From Comamonadaceae bacterium (GTDB lineage Bacteria; Pseudomonadota; Gammaproteobacteria; Burkholderiales; Burkholderiaceae_C), in the NCBI GenBank assembly GCA_021299875.1, contig JAJTEW010000008.1:248001-312000 (forward strand): a stretch of 64,000 bases of DNA, given 5' to 3'. Under the pieces are notes generated by a model. The model was not told the DNA's origin. It saw only the letters and a list, made by a program, of their open reading frames with translations, and made no database searches. This document shows positions 29,493 to 38,967 of the stretch, one piece after another (the stretch's first letter is position 1; every line of letters starts with the position of its first letter). The translations under genes were made by a program, and so were the position numbers.

Positions 29493-29975
29493 ATGACTTT
29501 GATTGACACCCTCTTCCCCCTCGGCTGGCAGCATTACCTGCTGGGCGGCCTGACGATTGGCGCTGGCGTGGCGCTGCTGTATCTGTTCAACGGCTGGGTT
29601 GGCGGCATGAGTTCGGTCTTTTCCAGCAGTTGGTCGTTTGTCTTTCGTCAGGCATTTTTTCAGCAGGCCCGCTTCATCAACACCCGCAATTGGCGCTTGG
29701 TTTACGCCCTGGGCGTGGTGCTGGGCGCGATGATTTGGCGTTTTGCATGGGCAGGCGGCGAGGCGCAGCACACCAGCGTGCCAGTGTGGCAGTTGCTGGT
29801 GGGCGGTTTCCTGGTCGGCTATGGGGCTCGCCTGGGCAACGGCTGCACCTCGGGCCACGGCATTTGTGGGCTAGGGGCCTTGCAGCTGCCCTCTTTGGGG
29901 GCGGTGCTCACCTTCATGGCCACCGCTTTTTTGACGGCCAACCTGATGGCCATCGCCACGAAAGGTCTGGCATGA
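29493..29975 (+). CDS. YeeE/YedE family membrane protein (half-size, N-terminal-type)
   Basis: GARLGNGCTSGHGICGLGALQLPSLGAVLTFMATAFLTANLM. Confidence 0.9.
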   Translation: MTLIDTLFPLGWQHYLLGGLTIGAGVALLYLFNGWVGGMSSVFSSSWSFVFRQAFFQQARFINTRNWRLVYALGVVLGAMIWRFAWAGGEAQHTSVPVWQLLVGGFLVGYGARLGNGCTSGHGICGLGALQLPSLGAVLTFMATAFLTANLMAIATKGLA

Positions 29976-30424
29976 ACACCTCACACCTTCAAGCCCATAC
30001 CCTCAGTTTCCCCAAAGCGTTAGTCACTTTGTTGGCGGGCGCATTGTTTGGCTTTGGCCTGTCGCTGGCCACCATGGTTCAGCCCGAAGTCGTCATCGGC
30101 TTTTTGCAGTTCAAGGACTGGGGCCTGATGCTGGTGATGGGCGGCGCAGCCGGTCTGGCCATGCTCGCGTACAAGGGTTTTCCGCGTTGGTTCAGTCGCC
30201 CTTTGCTGGGCGGTCAATTCCTGACCCAACCGGCCAACTGGAACCGCCAGACGGTGATTGGCGCGGCCATTTTTGGCATTGGCTGGGGCTTGTCGGGTGT
30301 GTGCCCCGGCCCGGCCATTGCAGCTTTGGGCACCGGCAACACCGACATCTTGTGGGCTTTGGGCGGCATTGTGCTGGGCGCACTGGTCCATGGACTGACA
30401 CAAGGCCTGACGGCGCGGGATTGA
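29972..30424 (+). CDS. YeeE/YedE family membrane protein (half-size, C-terminal-type)
   Basis: FGFGLSLATMVQPEVVIGFLQF...IFGIGWGLSGVCPGPAIAALGTG; ATGA overlap with upstream gene. Confidence 0.9.
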   Translation: MNTSHLQAHTLSFPKALVTLLAGALFGFGLSLATMVQPEVVIGFLQFKDWGLMLVMGGAAGLAMLAYKGFPRWFSRPLLGGQFLTQPANWNRQTVIGAAIFGIGWGLSGVCPGPAIAALGTGNTDILWALGGIVLGALVHGLTQGLTARD

Positions 30425-30520
30425 ATGCTGCGCCCGCTTTTAGACCCAAACCGGGCCCTCGCAGGTTAGAATAGCGGGCTTGGCTGCAAGCCATCCCCTT
30501 TCATTTCAGACTCAATTCCT

Positions 30521-31075
30521 ATGAAAACCGCTCAAGAAATCCGCGTCGGCAACGTCATCATGCACGGCAAAGACCCCATGGTCGTCCTGCGTACCGAATA
30601 CCAGCGTGGCGGTCGTGGCACCTCCACCGTCCGCATGAAGCTCAAAAGCCTGATCGCCAACTTCGGCACCGAAGTGGTTTTCCGCGCCGATGACAAGATG
30701 GACCAGGTCATTCTGGACAAGAAAGAGTGCACCTACTCTTACTTCGCTGACCCCATGTACGTTTGCATGGACACCGATTTCAACCAGTACGAAGTCGAAG
30801 CCACCAACATGGGCGACGCCCTGAACTACCTCGAAGACGGCATGGAACTCGAAGTGGTTTTCTACAACGATAAAGCCATCTCGGTGGAATTGCCCACCAG
30901 CGTGGTGCGTGAGATCACCTGGACCGAGCCTGCCGTCAAAGGCGACACATCCGGTAAAGTGCTCAAGCCCGCCAAGATTGCCACCGGCATGGAAGTGCCT
31001 GTGCCTTTGTTCGTGAGCCAAGGCGACAAAATCGAGATCGACACACGCACTGGCGAATACCGCAAGCGCGTGTGA
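30521..31075 (+). CDS. efp: Elongation factor P
   Basis: [45 protein letters not shown]; residue 32 is Arg, as expected for an EarP substrate. Confidence 0.97.
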   Translation: MKTAQEIRVGNVIMHGKDPMVVLRTEYQRGGRGTSTVRMKLKSLIANFGTEVVFRADDKMDQVILDKKECTYSYFADPMYVCMDTDFNQYEVEATNMGDALNYLEDGMELEVVFYNDKAISVELPTSVVREITWTEPAVKGDTSGKVLKPAKIATGMEVPVPLFVSQGDKIEIDTRTGEYRKRV

Positions 31076-31092
31076 TCGATGCAGGTACCCGA

Positions 31093-31119
31093 TGAAAGCC
31101 CCGCAAGGGGCTTTTTTTA
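31093..31119 (+). terminator. Rho-independent terminator of efp
   Basis: AAAGCCCCGCAAGGGGCTTTTTTTAT. Confidence 0.85.
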
Positions 31120-31192
31120 TGGCCCACATGAACGGGTCGCTGTCCTGTCATGACCTGGCACCCGGGGCCAGCAAGCGGTGCACAATGCTTGA

Positions 31193-32068
31193 ATGCCTTC
31201 CACACCCGACCTCAAAGCCCCTGCCCTGCCCCACGCCTGGGCCGACTTGCAAGCCGATGCCCTAGGCACCGACTGGCTCGAACCGCAAGCCCACCGGCTG
31301 GCCTTTGCCGACCCCGAATTTTTGCTGCGCCGCGAAACCCGTGGCATCCGATTTCAATTGGAAATGCTCAAACCCGACCTGGCCCAAGCAGAAGCCGGCA
31401 TTGAACACACGGTGGTTGTCTTTGGCAGCGCCAGATTTGTGGACAGCGCCACCGCTCAAGCCCAATTGGAGGCCGCCGAACAAAGCGGTCATCCCTCTGG
31501 CATTTTGAAAGCCAAGGCCGCGGCTCGTAACGCCGACTTCTACGAAAAGGCCCGCACCTTTGCGCAGCTCGTCGCCAAGTCTTGCTCTTGTATGCCAGCG
31601 GAGGAAAAGTTGTTCATCTGCACCGGCGGCGGCCCCGGCATCATGGAGGCGGCCAACCGAGGTGCACTGGAAGCCGGGGCAGTCTCTGTGGCCTTGAACA
31701 TTGCACTGCCCCATGAGCAACACCCCAACCCCTATGTCACACCGGACCTGAGTTTCAAGTTCCACTACTTTGCCCTGCGGAAAATGCACTTCATGATGCG
31801 TGCCAAAGCTTTGGTGGCCTTTCCGGGAGGCTTTGGCACGCTGGACGAATTGTTTGAAGTCATGACCCTGGTGCAAACCCGCAAAGCCCGCGCGGTGCCC
31901 ATCTTGCTTTTCGGCAGCGAATTTTGGAAAAACCTGATCAACATGGATGTGCTGCTGCGAGAGGGCACGATTTCGCCCGATGACCTCCAACTGTTCCATT
32001 ACGTCGACACCCCTGAAGCCGCATGGCAGGCCATCTGCGACTTTTACCGTCTGAACGTTCCAAAGTGA
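31193..32068 (+). CDS. LOG-family protein (TIGR00730-like)
   Basis: FICTGGGPGIMEAANRGALEAG and PGGFGTLDELFEVMTLVQT. Confidence 0.92.
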   Translation: MPSTPDLKAPALPHAWADLQADALGTDWLEPQAHRLAFADPEFLLRRETRGIRFQLEMLKPDLAQAEAGIEHTVVVFGSARFVDSATAQAQLEAAEQSGHPSGILKAKAAARNADFYEKARTFAQLVAKSCSCMPAEEKLFICTGGGPGIMEAANRGALEAGAVSVALNIALPHEQHPNPYVTPDLSFKFHYFALRKMHFMMRAKALVAFPGGFGTLDELFEVMTLVQTRKARAVPILLFGSEFWKNLINMDVLLREGTISPDDLQLFHYVDTPEAAWQAICDFYRLNVPK

Positions 32069-32103
32069 CAGCCGCTTCGCGCCCAATTGGTTAAAGTCGA
32101 AGG

Positions 32104-33315
32104 ATGCAACACAAACCTCTTTCATTGACTCAAGTGCTGCTCTGCGGCGCGGCCATTGTCACGTTGTCGATGGGCATTCGCCACGGTTTTGGCCTTTGGT
32201 TGCAGCCCATTACACAAGCCCAAGGCTGGGGCCGCCAAGAGTTTGGCTTTGCCATGGCCATTCAAAACCTGTCTTGGGGCTTTGTGGGCATTTTTGCAGG
32301 CATGGTGGCCGACAAGTTCGGGGCCTTCAGAGTGATTGCATTGGGCGCCGTGATTTACAGCATCGGTCTTTTGGGCATGGCCTGGGCCACAGACCCTTGG
32401 GTGTTCGCTTTGTTCACCGGGGTGATCATTGGCACCGCCCAAGCCGGGACCACTTATGCCGTGATTTATGGGGTCATCGGTCGCAACGTCCCCGCCGAGC
32501 GTCGCTCTTGGGCCATGGGCGTGGCCGCTGCTGCTGGCAGTTTTGGCCAATTTTTGATGGTCCCTGTCGAAGGCTTGCTGATCAGTCAAGCCGGCTGGCA
32601 AACCGCTTTGGTGATCTTGGCAGCAGCGGCCTTGCTGATCGTGCCACTGGCATGGGGTCTGCGCGAGCCAGCACTGAGCGCACCGGGCCAAACCCAACGC
32701 GACCAGACCATTGCCCAAGCGCTCAAAGAAGCCTTCAAATACCCCAGCTTTCAGTTGTTGATGGCGGGTTATTTTGTTTGTGGCTTCCAAGTGGTTTTCA
32801 TCGGCGTGCACATGCCCAGTTATTTGAAAGACCATGGGCTTGCCCCCCAAGTGGCCAGTTACGCACTGGCCTTGATTGGTCTGTTCAATGTCTTTGGCAC
32901 CTACATCGCGGGCAGTTTGGGACAAAAAATGCCCAAGAAAAACATCTTGGCCTTTATTTATGCTGCCCGCTCAATGGCCATCGTTGTGTTCTTGCTGGCC
33001 CCACTCACCCCCACCAGCGTGTATATTTTTTCGGCGGTGATGGGTTTGTTTTGGCTCTCCACCGTGCCGCCCACCAATGCTGCAGTGGCCCAAATTTTTG
33101 GGGTGGCCCACTTGTCCATGCTCAGCGGCTTCATTTTCTTGAGTCACCAAATTGGCTCCTTCATGGGGGTTTGGTTGGGCGGCTATCTGTATGACAAGAC
33201 CGGCAGTTACAACATTGTTTGGCTCTTGGCGATCGCTTTGGGGGTTTTTGCAGCGCTGGTGAACCTGCCCGTGCGCGAGAGTCCCATTGCGCGAAAAGCG
33301 CCTTTGCCCGCATGA
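32104..33315 (+). CDS. MFS transporter
   Basis: 12-TM pattern, MGIRHGFGLWLQPITQAQGWGRQEFGFAMAIQNLSWGFVGIFAGMVADKFGAFRVI. Confidence 0.93.
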   Translation: MQHKPLSLTQVLLCGAAIVTLSMGIRHGFGLWLQPITQAQGWGRQEFGFAMAIQNLSWGFVGIFAGMVADKFGAFRVIALGAVIYSIGLLGMAWATDPWVFALFTGVIIGTAQAGTTYAVIYGVIGRNVPAERRSWAMGVAAAAGSFGQFLMVPVEGLLISQAGWQTALVILAAAALLIVPLAWGLREPALSAPGQTQRDQTIAQALKEAFKYPSFQLLMAGYFVCGFQVVFIGVHMPSYLKDHGLAPQVASYALALIGLFNVFGTYIAGSLGQKMPKKNILAFIYAARSMAIVVFLLAPLTPTSVYIFSAVMGLFWLSTVPPTNAAVAQIFGVAHLSMLSGFIFLSHQIGSFMGVWLGGYLYDKTGSYNIVWLLAIALGVFAALVNLPVRESPIARKAPLPA

Positions 33316-33431
33316 GCAAGCGGCACACACTCCTCGGGCTTGGGGCATTGGCTTTGGGTCTGTGCTTTTGGCTCTACAGCCAACCCGAAGTGGTCATCAT
33401 GCTGTCCGAACAGCTGTGGTCTTGCTTTTAA
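33312..33431 (+). CDS. Candidate 39-aa single-TM small protein
   Basis: ATG overlaps the MFS stop (ATGA); MSKRHTLLGLGALALGLCFWLYSQPEVVIMLSEQLWSCF. Confidence 0.5.
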   Translation: MSKRHTLLGLGALALGLCFWLYSQPEVVIMLSEQLWSCF

Positions 33432-33449
33432 CTTCAACCGCCCGACACC

Positions 33450-33995
33450 ATGCACGGCACCGAAAAACCCTCGGCTTGGCTGCAACGCTGGGCCCATCTG
33501 ATCCCCCCCCACAGCACCATACTCGACGTGGCATGCGGCGCTGGTCGCCACATGCGCTGGCTGGCAGCGCAAGGTCACACGGTCCATGGCGTAGACCGAA
33601 ATCCCGAAGCCCTGGCTTTGGCCCAAGCGCATGGCCAAGTCACCTGTGCCGACATTGAAAACGGTCCTTGGCCATTTACTGGGCAAACCTTTGGCGCCAT
33701 CGTTGTGACCCATTATCTGTGGCGCCCCTTGCTGCCCGTCATTGTGCAAAGCCTCGCACCCAGTGGCGTCTTGGTCTATGAAACTTTTGCAGCAGGCAAC
33801 GAAACGGTGGGCAAACCCTCTCGCCCAGACTTTTTGCTACAACCTGGTGAGCTGCTGAGCGCCACGCCAGGTTTGCGCACCGTGGCCTATGAGGACGGTT
33901 TTGAGCCATCTCCAGATCGTTTTGTTCAGCGCATCGTGGCCGTGCGTCCCGCCTCAACGACCGACAGTCCCCACTGGCTGATAAGCCCTCCTTAA
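33450..33995 (+). CDS. Class I SAM-dependent methyltransferase
   Basis: STILDVACGAGRHMRWLAAQGHTVHGVDRNPEAL motif I/II. Confidence 0.9.
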   Translation: MHGTEKPSAWLQRWAHLIPPHSTILDVACGAGRHMRWLAAQGHTVHGVDRNPEALALAQAHGQVTCADIENGPWPFTGQTFGAIVVTHYLWRPLLPVIVQSLAPSGVLVYETFAAGNETVGKPSRPDFLLQPGELLSATPGLRTVAYEDGFEPSPDRFVQRIVAVRPASTTDSPHWLISPP

Positions 33996-34119
33996 AATGT
34001 GCGCTTCCATGGGCTTTTCAAGAGCCGCCCCGCCAACCAAGCGCTGGCGCATGCCACCCTCGATCCTGGCCCTGTGCACTCGTTAGAATGGGTTCTTTTC
34101 CTGATCAGAAACGCCTGAC

Positions 34120-35016
34120 ATGACCACCGACTTCCGCCCCATTCATGGCAGCATTCCTGCCCTGATCACCCCCATGCTCGATGACGGCCAAGTGGACTAT
34201 GCCACTTTGCGCAAACTGATTGACTGGCACATTGCCGAAGGCACAGACGCCATTGTGGTGGTGGGAACCTCGGGCGAATCCCCCACTGTCACTGTGGACG
34301 AACACTGCGAAATCATCCGCGTATCGGTTGAGCAAGCTGCCAAACGCATCCCCATCATTGCCGGCTGCGGCGCAAACTCCACAGCAGAAGCCATCGAGTT
34401 GGCTAAATTCGCCCTTAAAGTCGGTGCCGACGCGCAACTGCAAGTGGTGCCCTATTACAACAAGCCGACCCAAGAAGGCCTGTACCAACACTTCAAGGCG
34501 ATTGCACAAGCCGTACCCGGCTTGCCCGTGATCCTTTACAACGTGCCCGGACGCACCGTCGCCGATCTGCAGCATGACACCGTCCTTCGATTGGCACAGG
34601 TGCCCGGCATCATTGGCATCAAAGAAGCCACCAGCAACATTGAACGCGCACAGTGGCTGATCCGTGATGTGCCCAAGCACTTTGCTGTTTTTTCGGGCGA
34701 CGACGCCACCGCTGTGGCCCTGATGCTTTGTGGCGGCGCCGGCAACATCAGCGTGACCGCCAACGTGGCGCCGCGCCTGATGCACGAGTTGTGCGTCGCG
34801 GCCACCCAAGGCCATGTCCAAGAAGCCATGCGCATCCAATTCCAGTTGCTGCCCGTGCACAAAAACCTCTTTGTTGAAGCCAACCCCATACCGGTCAAAT
34901 GGGCCATGCAACGCATGGGCCTGTGTGGCCCCAAGCTGCGACTGCCCATGACCGTTTTGTCTGAATCTCAACAACCCCTGGTTGAAGCGGCCCTCAAAGC
35001 CAGCAGACTGATCTGA
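34120..35016 (+). CDS. dapA: 4-hydroxy-tetrahydrodipicolinate synthase
   Basis: [61 protein letters not shown]. Confidence 0.97.
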   Translation: MTTDFRPIHGSIPALITPMLDDGQVDYATLRKLIDWHIAEGTDAIVVVGTSGESPTVTVDEHCEIIRVSVEQAAKRIPIIAGCGANSTAEAIELAKFALKVGADAQLQVVPYYNKPTQEGLYQHFKAIAQAVPGLPVILYNVPGRTVADLQHDTVLRLAQVPGIIGIKEATSNIERAQWLIRDVPKHFAVFSGDDATAVALMLCGGAGNISVTANVAPRLMHELCVAATQGHVQEAMRIQFQLLPVHKNLFVEANPIPVKWAMQRMGLCGPKLRLPMTVLSESQQPLVEAALKASRLI

Positions 35017-35028
35017 TACACCCCAAGG

Positions 35029-36156
35029 ATGTTTGTGAACAACGCCACCATCGCCTCAATGGCCCAATTTCCCTTTCAGCGTACGGTCACCGTGTTGGCC
35101 ATCGCGGCCGCTCTCAGCGGTTGCACGATTTTGAAAGAAGACAAGATCGACTACAAAAGTGCCGTCAAAGCACCCAGCTTGGAGGTTCCACCCGACCTGT
35201 CACAGCTGCGAAAAGAGTCCCGTTTTGCTTTTGAAAGCACCTCGGCCACAGCGGCAGGCTTCCAAAGCGCCAGCACCCGAGTGGCCGACGCCGGGACGGC
35301 TTCCAACACATTGGGCAAAGTCAAAATGGAACGCCAAGGCGACCAACGCTGGCTGGTGGCGACAATGCCTGCAGACCAAGTCTGGCCCGTTTTGCGTGAA
35401 TTTTGGACAGCCAACGGCTTTCCTTTGACCACCGATTCGCCGGAGCTGGGCATCATGGAGACCGACTGGGCCGAAAACAGGGCCAAGCTGCCACAGGACT
35501 TCATACGCAAAGCCTTGGGCAGGGTGCTCGACCCACTCTACTCCACAGGCGAGCGCGACAAATACAGAACACGCCTTGAGCGCAACGCCAAAGGCGAGGT
35601 TGAGATTTTCATCACCCACCGCGGCATGGTCGAAAACTACGCCAATGCGCAAAAAGACCGCACAATTTGGCAACCCCGTCCCAGCGATCCTGAACTGGAA
35701 ATTGAGTTCTTGCGTCGGTTGATGGTCAAACTGGGAACATCGCCCCAAGAAGCCAGTACTGCCGCCGCTGCCACGCCCACGGGCGCTGCAGTGACGACCG
35801 TGGGCGTGGTCGATGGTCAACCCACCATCAGCCTGAACGAAGCGCTCGACCGTGCATGGCGCCGGACAGGCGTTGCGCTTGACCGAAGTGGCTTCACCGT
35901 GGAAGACCGCGACATGGCCGCTGGACGCTACTTTGTCCGCTACGTGGCGCCGCAAAGCGGCAAAGAGGAAACCGGCTTTATCTCCAGACTCTTCAGCAGC
36001 AAAAAAGAGCAAAGTGTCTTGGCCAAATACACGATCAGCCTGAGCGCTTCCGCCGCTGGTCAAACCCTGATTCGTGTGCTGAACGCCAGCGGTCAGCCTG
36101 AGCAATCAGGCGAAGCCGATCGCATCCTGAAATTGCTGGCAACAGAACTGCGCTGA
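35029..36156 (+). CDS. bamC: Outer membrane protein assembly factor BamC
   Basis: Lipobox LSGCTILKEDKIDYKSAVKAPSLEVPPDLSQL; ELGIMETDWAENRAKLPQD. Confidence 0.9.
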   Translation: MFVNNATIASMAQFPFQRTVTVLAIAAALSGCTILKEDKIDYKSAVKAPSLEVPPDLSQLRKESRFAFESTSATAAGFQSASTRVADAGTASNTLGKVKMERQGDQRWLVATMPADQVWPVLREFWTANGFPLTTDSPELGIMETDWAENRAKLPQDFIRKALGRVLDPLYSTGERDKYRTRLERNAKGEVEIFITHRGMVENYANAQKDRTIWQPRPSDPELEIEFLRRLMVKLGTSPQEASTAAAATPTGAAVTTVGVVDGQPTISLNEALDRAWRRTGVALDRSGFTVEDRDMAAGRYFVRYVAPQSGKEETGFISRLFSSKKEQSVLAKYTISLSASAAGQTLIRVLNASGQPEQSGEADRILKLLATELR

Positions 36157-36172
36157 AATCGCTTCAAGCAAC

Positions 36173-36204
36173 AAAAAACCCCGCCATGCGGGGTTTTTTG
36201 TTGG
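36173..36204. terminator. Bidirectional terminator between bamC and the Ala-rich lipoprotein gene
   Basis: CAAAAAACCCCGCCATGCGGGGTTTTTTG. Confidence 0.85.
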
Positions 36205-36236
36205 CCACCCCGGTTTGCACCGGGGAGGTTGGCGCT

Positions 36237-36464
36237 TTACTTAGCGGCTGGGGCAGCGGCTGGAGCGGCAGCAGGAGCAGCAGGTGCAGCGGCTGCATCG
36301 GCAGCAGGCGCAGCGGCTGGTGCAGCAGCAGGAGCGGCATCAGCAGGCGCTGGTGCTGGAGCGGCAACAGGTGCTGGAGCAGCAGGAGCAGCGGCTTCTT
36401 TTTTGCCGCAAGCGGACAAAGCAGCGGCAGCGATGATGGCGGCCAGAACGAGGGACTTGTTCAT
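36237..36464 (-). CDS. Small Ala/Pro-rich low-complexity lipoprotein
   Basis: MNKSLVLAAIIAAAALSACGKKEAAAPAAPAPVAAPAPAPADAAPAAAPA...; signal peptide plus lipobox LSAC, then almost only A/P/D. Confidence 0.7.
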   Translation of the reverse strand: MNKSLVLAAIIAAAALSACGKKEAAAPAAPAPVAAPAPAPADAAPAAAPAAAPAADAAAAPAAPAAAPAAAPAAK

Positions 36465-36657
36465 TTTAATTTTCCTAAGGTGAGAATGAGAAAACAATTT
36501 CCGGAAATTGCTTAGACGGCGGGGATGCCATCCAAACCAGGCCAAAAGTACTCGAGCTCTTTTGACCCAGTCCCAGATTATATCGTTTTCCCTAGCTTAT
36601 GCTGGCCTGTGTTTGATCATCTAAAAAGAGGCAAAGTTCAACCGCAAAGGCCCATGG

Positions 36658-37779
36658 TCAGCATGCTCGCAACCACCCCTCCGAAGCCCAATCCAGCAAT
36701 GCCTCATGGGCATCCAGACTCAATCTTTGGACTTGAGCACCCGAAATGCAGCGATCGTCGGCCAAAAGTCGTAAAACACCAGCATCTTTCCCGCCGACCT
36801 TGAATGACTCGCCATTGATGAAGACATGCTGATCGTCGTACATCATTTTGGTGCGGCGATCGAGTTGCGCACCGCCTGACAAATCGGCCACCCCCTTTGT
36901 GTTTTCAAACCAAACCTGTGCCTTGGGCTCGGTCAGCGACTCGCCCAGCAAACTGTCTAACAAACGCGGATTTTGAAGCGCTTTGTGGATCACTTGTCGC
37001 GCAAAGCCGACCAAAGACGGCGGAATAGCCGCAGGATTCACCACTGCCGTTTGTTTGGGGTCTCTGTAAAACGTGGTGCCCAAACCTTCAAACGCCTCGT
37101 CGGCCAAACCCATCAAAAGCTCGCGGGCCAACTCGCCCTCTTGAGGTGCCCTGAAGCCGACAGACCAGGTCATGCACTCACCCACAGCGACACCATCGTG
37201 CGCGTATTTGGGCGGCAAATACAGCATGTCGCCGGGGTTGAGCACAAACTCCTCTTCGGCTTCAAAGTTTTGCAGAATTTTGAGTGGCACCCCCTCCTGC
37301 AGGCTCAGATCTTTTTGGCGCCCAATGCGCCATCGCCGCTGGCCATGGGCCTGCAACAAAAACACGTCATAACTGTCAAAGTGTGGCCCCACGCCACCGC
37401 CGTCGGTCGCATAACTGACCATCACATCGTCCAGTCGGGCATCGGGTACAAAGCGAAACTGCTGCAGCAAGTGATGCACGCCTTCATGGTGCAAATCGAC
37501 CCCTTGCACCAAAAAAGTCCAGTTTTTCTGGCTGAAGGGCGGCAGACCGCGTTTGGAAAATGGCCCGTGCTTCATCTTCCAGCCTTTGGGTGAATCCACG
37601 ATCAAACGAGACTGCACCCCTTCTTGCCCCGCCAGCGCCACCAAGTCGGCTCGGCCCACACAAGGCACAAAACCTGGGACAGCTTGGCGCACCAGCAAGG
37701 GCTTTTTTTGCCAATGGCGCTTCATGAATTGATTGGGGCTCAGACCACCTAGGAGAGTCATTGGTTTTTCTGTGTTCAT
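36658..37779 (-). CDS. JmjC/cupin-domain ribosomal protein oxygenase (RoxA/YcfD-like)
   Basis: GGLSPNQFMKRHWQKKPLLVRQAVPGF; MVSYATDGGGVGPHFDSYDVFLLQAHGQRRWRIG. Confidence 0.9.
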   Translation of the reverse strand: MNTEKPMTLLGGLSPNQFMKRHWQKKPLLVRQAVPGFVPCVGRADLVALAGQEGVQSRLIVDSPKGWKMKHGPFSKRGLPPFSQKNWTFLVQGVDLHHEGVHHLLQQFRFVPDARLDDVMVSYATDGGGVGPHFDSYDVFLLQAHGQRRWRIGRQKDLSLQEGVPLKILQNFEAEEEFVLNPGDMLYLPPKYAHDGVAVGECMTWSVGFRAPQEGELARELLMGLADEAFEGLGTTFYRDPKQTAVVNPAAIPPSLVGFARQVIHKALQNPRLLDSLLGESLTEPKAQVWFENTKGVADLSGGAQLDRRTKMMYDDQHVFINGESFKVGGKDAGVLRLLADDRCISGAQVQRLSLDAHEALLDWASEGWLRAC

Positions 37780-37866
37780 GGGTGTGATCCAGTTGCAAGT
37801 GTCAAGTCGCCGGTGCTCAAAGAAGTGGCGACCCAAAACAGGCCGCCAAACTGCGACAATTGTCGT

Positions 37867-38400
37867 ATGGAAATCAAGACACCTTCTGTGGTCGCACTGA
37901 CCTGGACACTCAAAGACACGCTGGGCGAAGTTCTGGACACGCTGGACGAGCCTGTTGAATTTTTCATTGGTGGACATGACCTGCTGCCCAAAATAGAAGA
38001 GGCCCTGCAAGGCCACGAAAAGGGCGCCACGGTGGATCTGCACCTCGAGCCCGAAGACGCCTTTGGTGACTTCAACGAAGAACTGCTGTTCTTGGAACCC
38101 CTGGCCCTCCTCCCCCCCGGCCTTGAGCCCGGCCTCACCATCGAAGGCACTGCCCTGCCCGATGGCTGCCACCCCGACGCACCGCGCAACGTGCTCTACA
38201 CCGTGACCGAGATCTACCCCGAGCACGTGGTGCTCGACGGCAACCACCCCCTGTCAGGCATTGCCCTGCGCCTGCATCTGAAAGTGGCCTCGGTGCGCGA
38301 GCCGACCGAGGCCGAAGTAGGCCATGGCAGCTGCGGCACGGGATTTTTCAAAATCGAGGTGGGCGATGAAGAATTGCCTACGGGGCCTACCCTGCATTGA
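37867..38400 (+). CDS. FKBP-type peptidyl-prolyl isomerase (SlyD-like)
   Basis: WTLKDTLGEVLDTLDEPVEFFIGGHDLLPKIEEALQGHEKGATVDLHLEPEDAFGDFNEELL. Confidence 0.9.
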   Translation: MEIKTPSVVALTWTLKDTLGEVLDTLDEPVEFFIGGHDLLPKIEEALQGHEKGATVDLHLEPEDAFGDFNEELLFLEPLALLPPGLEPGLTIEGTALPDGCHPDAPRNVLYTVTEIYPEHVVLDGNHPLSGIALRLHLKVASVREPTEAEVGHGSCGTGFFKIEVGDEELPTGPTLH

Positions 38401-38432
38401 GTCATTTGCCCCCAGGCCCGAGACCGAACACC

Positions 38433-38903
38433 ATGACAAAAGCCATCGAAATCAAAGTTCTGGACAAGCGCCTGCACGCGTGGGGCTTGCCCAAATACCA
38501 AACCCCACTGGCTGCAGCCATCGACCTGTTTGCATGCATTGATGAGCCCCTGCAACTCCAGCCCCAGGAAGCGGCGGTGTTGATCCCCTCGGGCATCGCA
38601 CTGCACATGGACTCCGCAGAGCTGTGCGCCGTCATCCTGCCCCGCTCCGGCTTAGGCCATAAAAAAGGCTTGGTGCTGGGCAACAGTGTGGGTCTCATCG
38701 ATGCCGACTACACCGCCCAATGTTTCATCAGCGTCTGGAACCGCAACCCCGCCAGCAGCAACGCCACCATCACCATTCAGCCCGGTGAGCGCATCGCCCA
38801 AATGATGTTTTTGCCCGTGGTGCGCCCAGCATTCACGGTGGTCGAAGAATTCAGCACCACCAGCCAACGCGGCAGCGGTGGGTTTGGATCGACCGGCGTC
38901 TGA
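38433..38903 (+). CDS. dut: Deoxyuridine 5'-triphosphate nucleotidohydrolase
   Basis: AAIDLFAC, ILPRSGLGHKKGLVLGNSVGLIDADYTAQ, PGERIAQMMFLPV, RGSGGFGSTGV. Confidence 0.96.
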   Translation: MTKAIEIKVLDKRLHAWGLPKYQTPLAAAIDLFACIDEPLQLQPQEAAVLIPSGIALHMDSAELCAVILPRSGLGHKKGLVLGNSVGLIDADYTAQCFISVWNRNPASSNATITIQPGERIAQMMFLPVVRPAFTVVEEFSTTSQRGSGGFGSTGV

Positions 38904-38967
38904 GCGACCCAGACAGTCCGTGGAGGCACTGGCCCATGCAACGACCAGCGCCAACCTTTGAGCAAGT

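Noticed and set aside
36229-36483. Plus-strand Ala/Gly-rich ORF over the lipoprotein gene
   Set aside because: Low-complexity reverse complement of the minus-strand gene, which has a proper signal peptide and lipobox.
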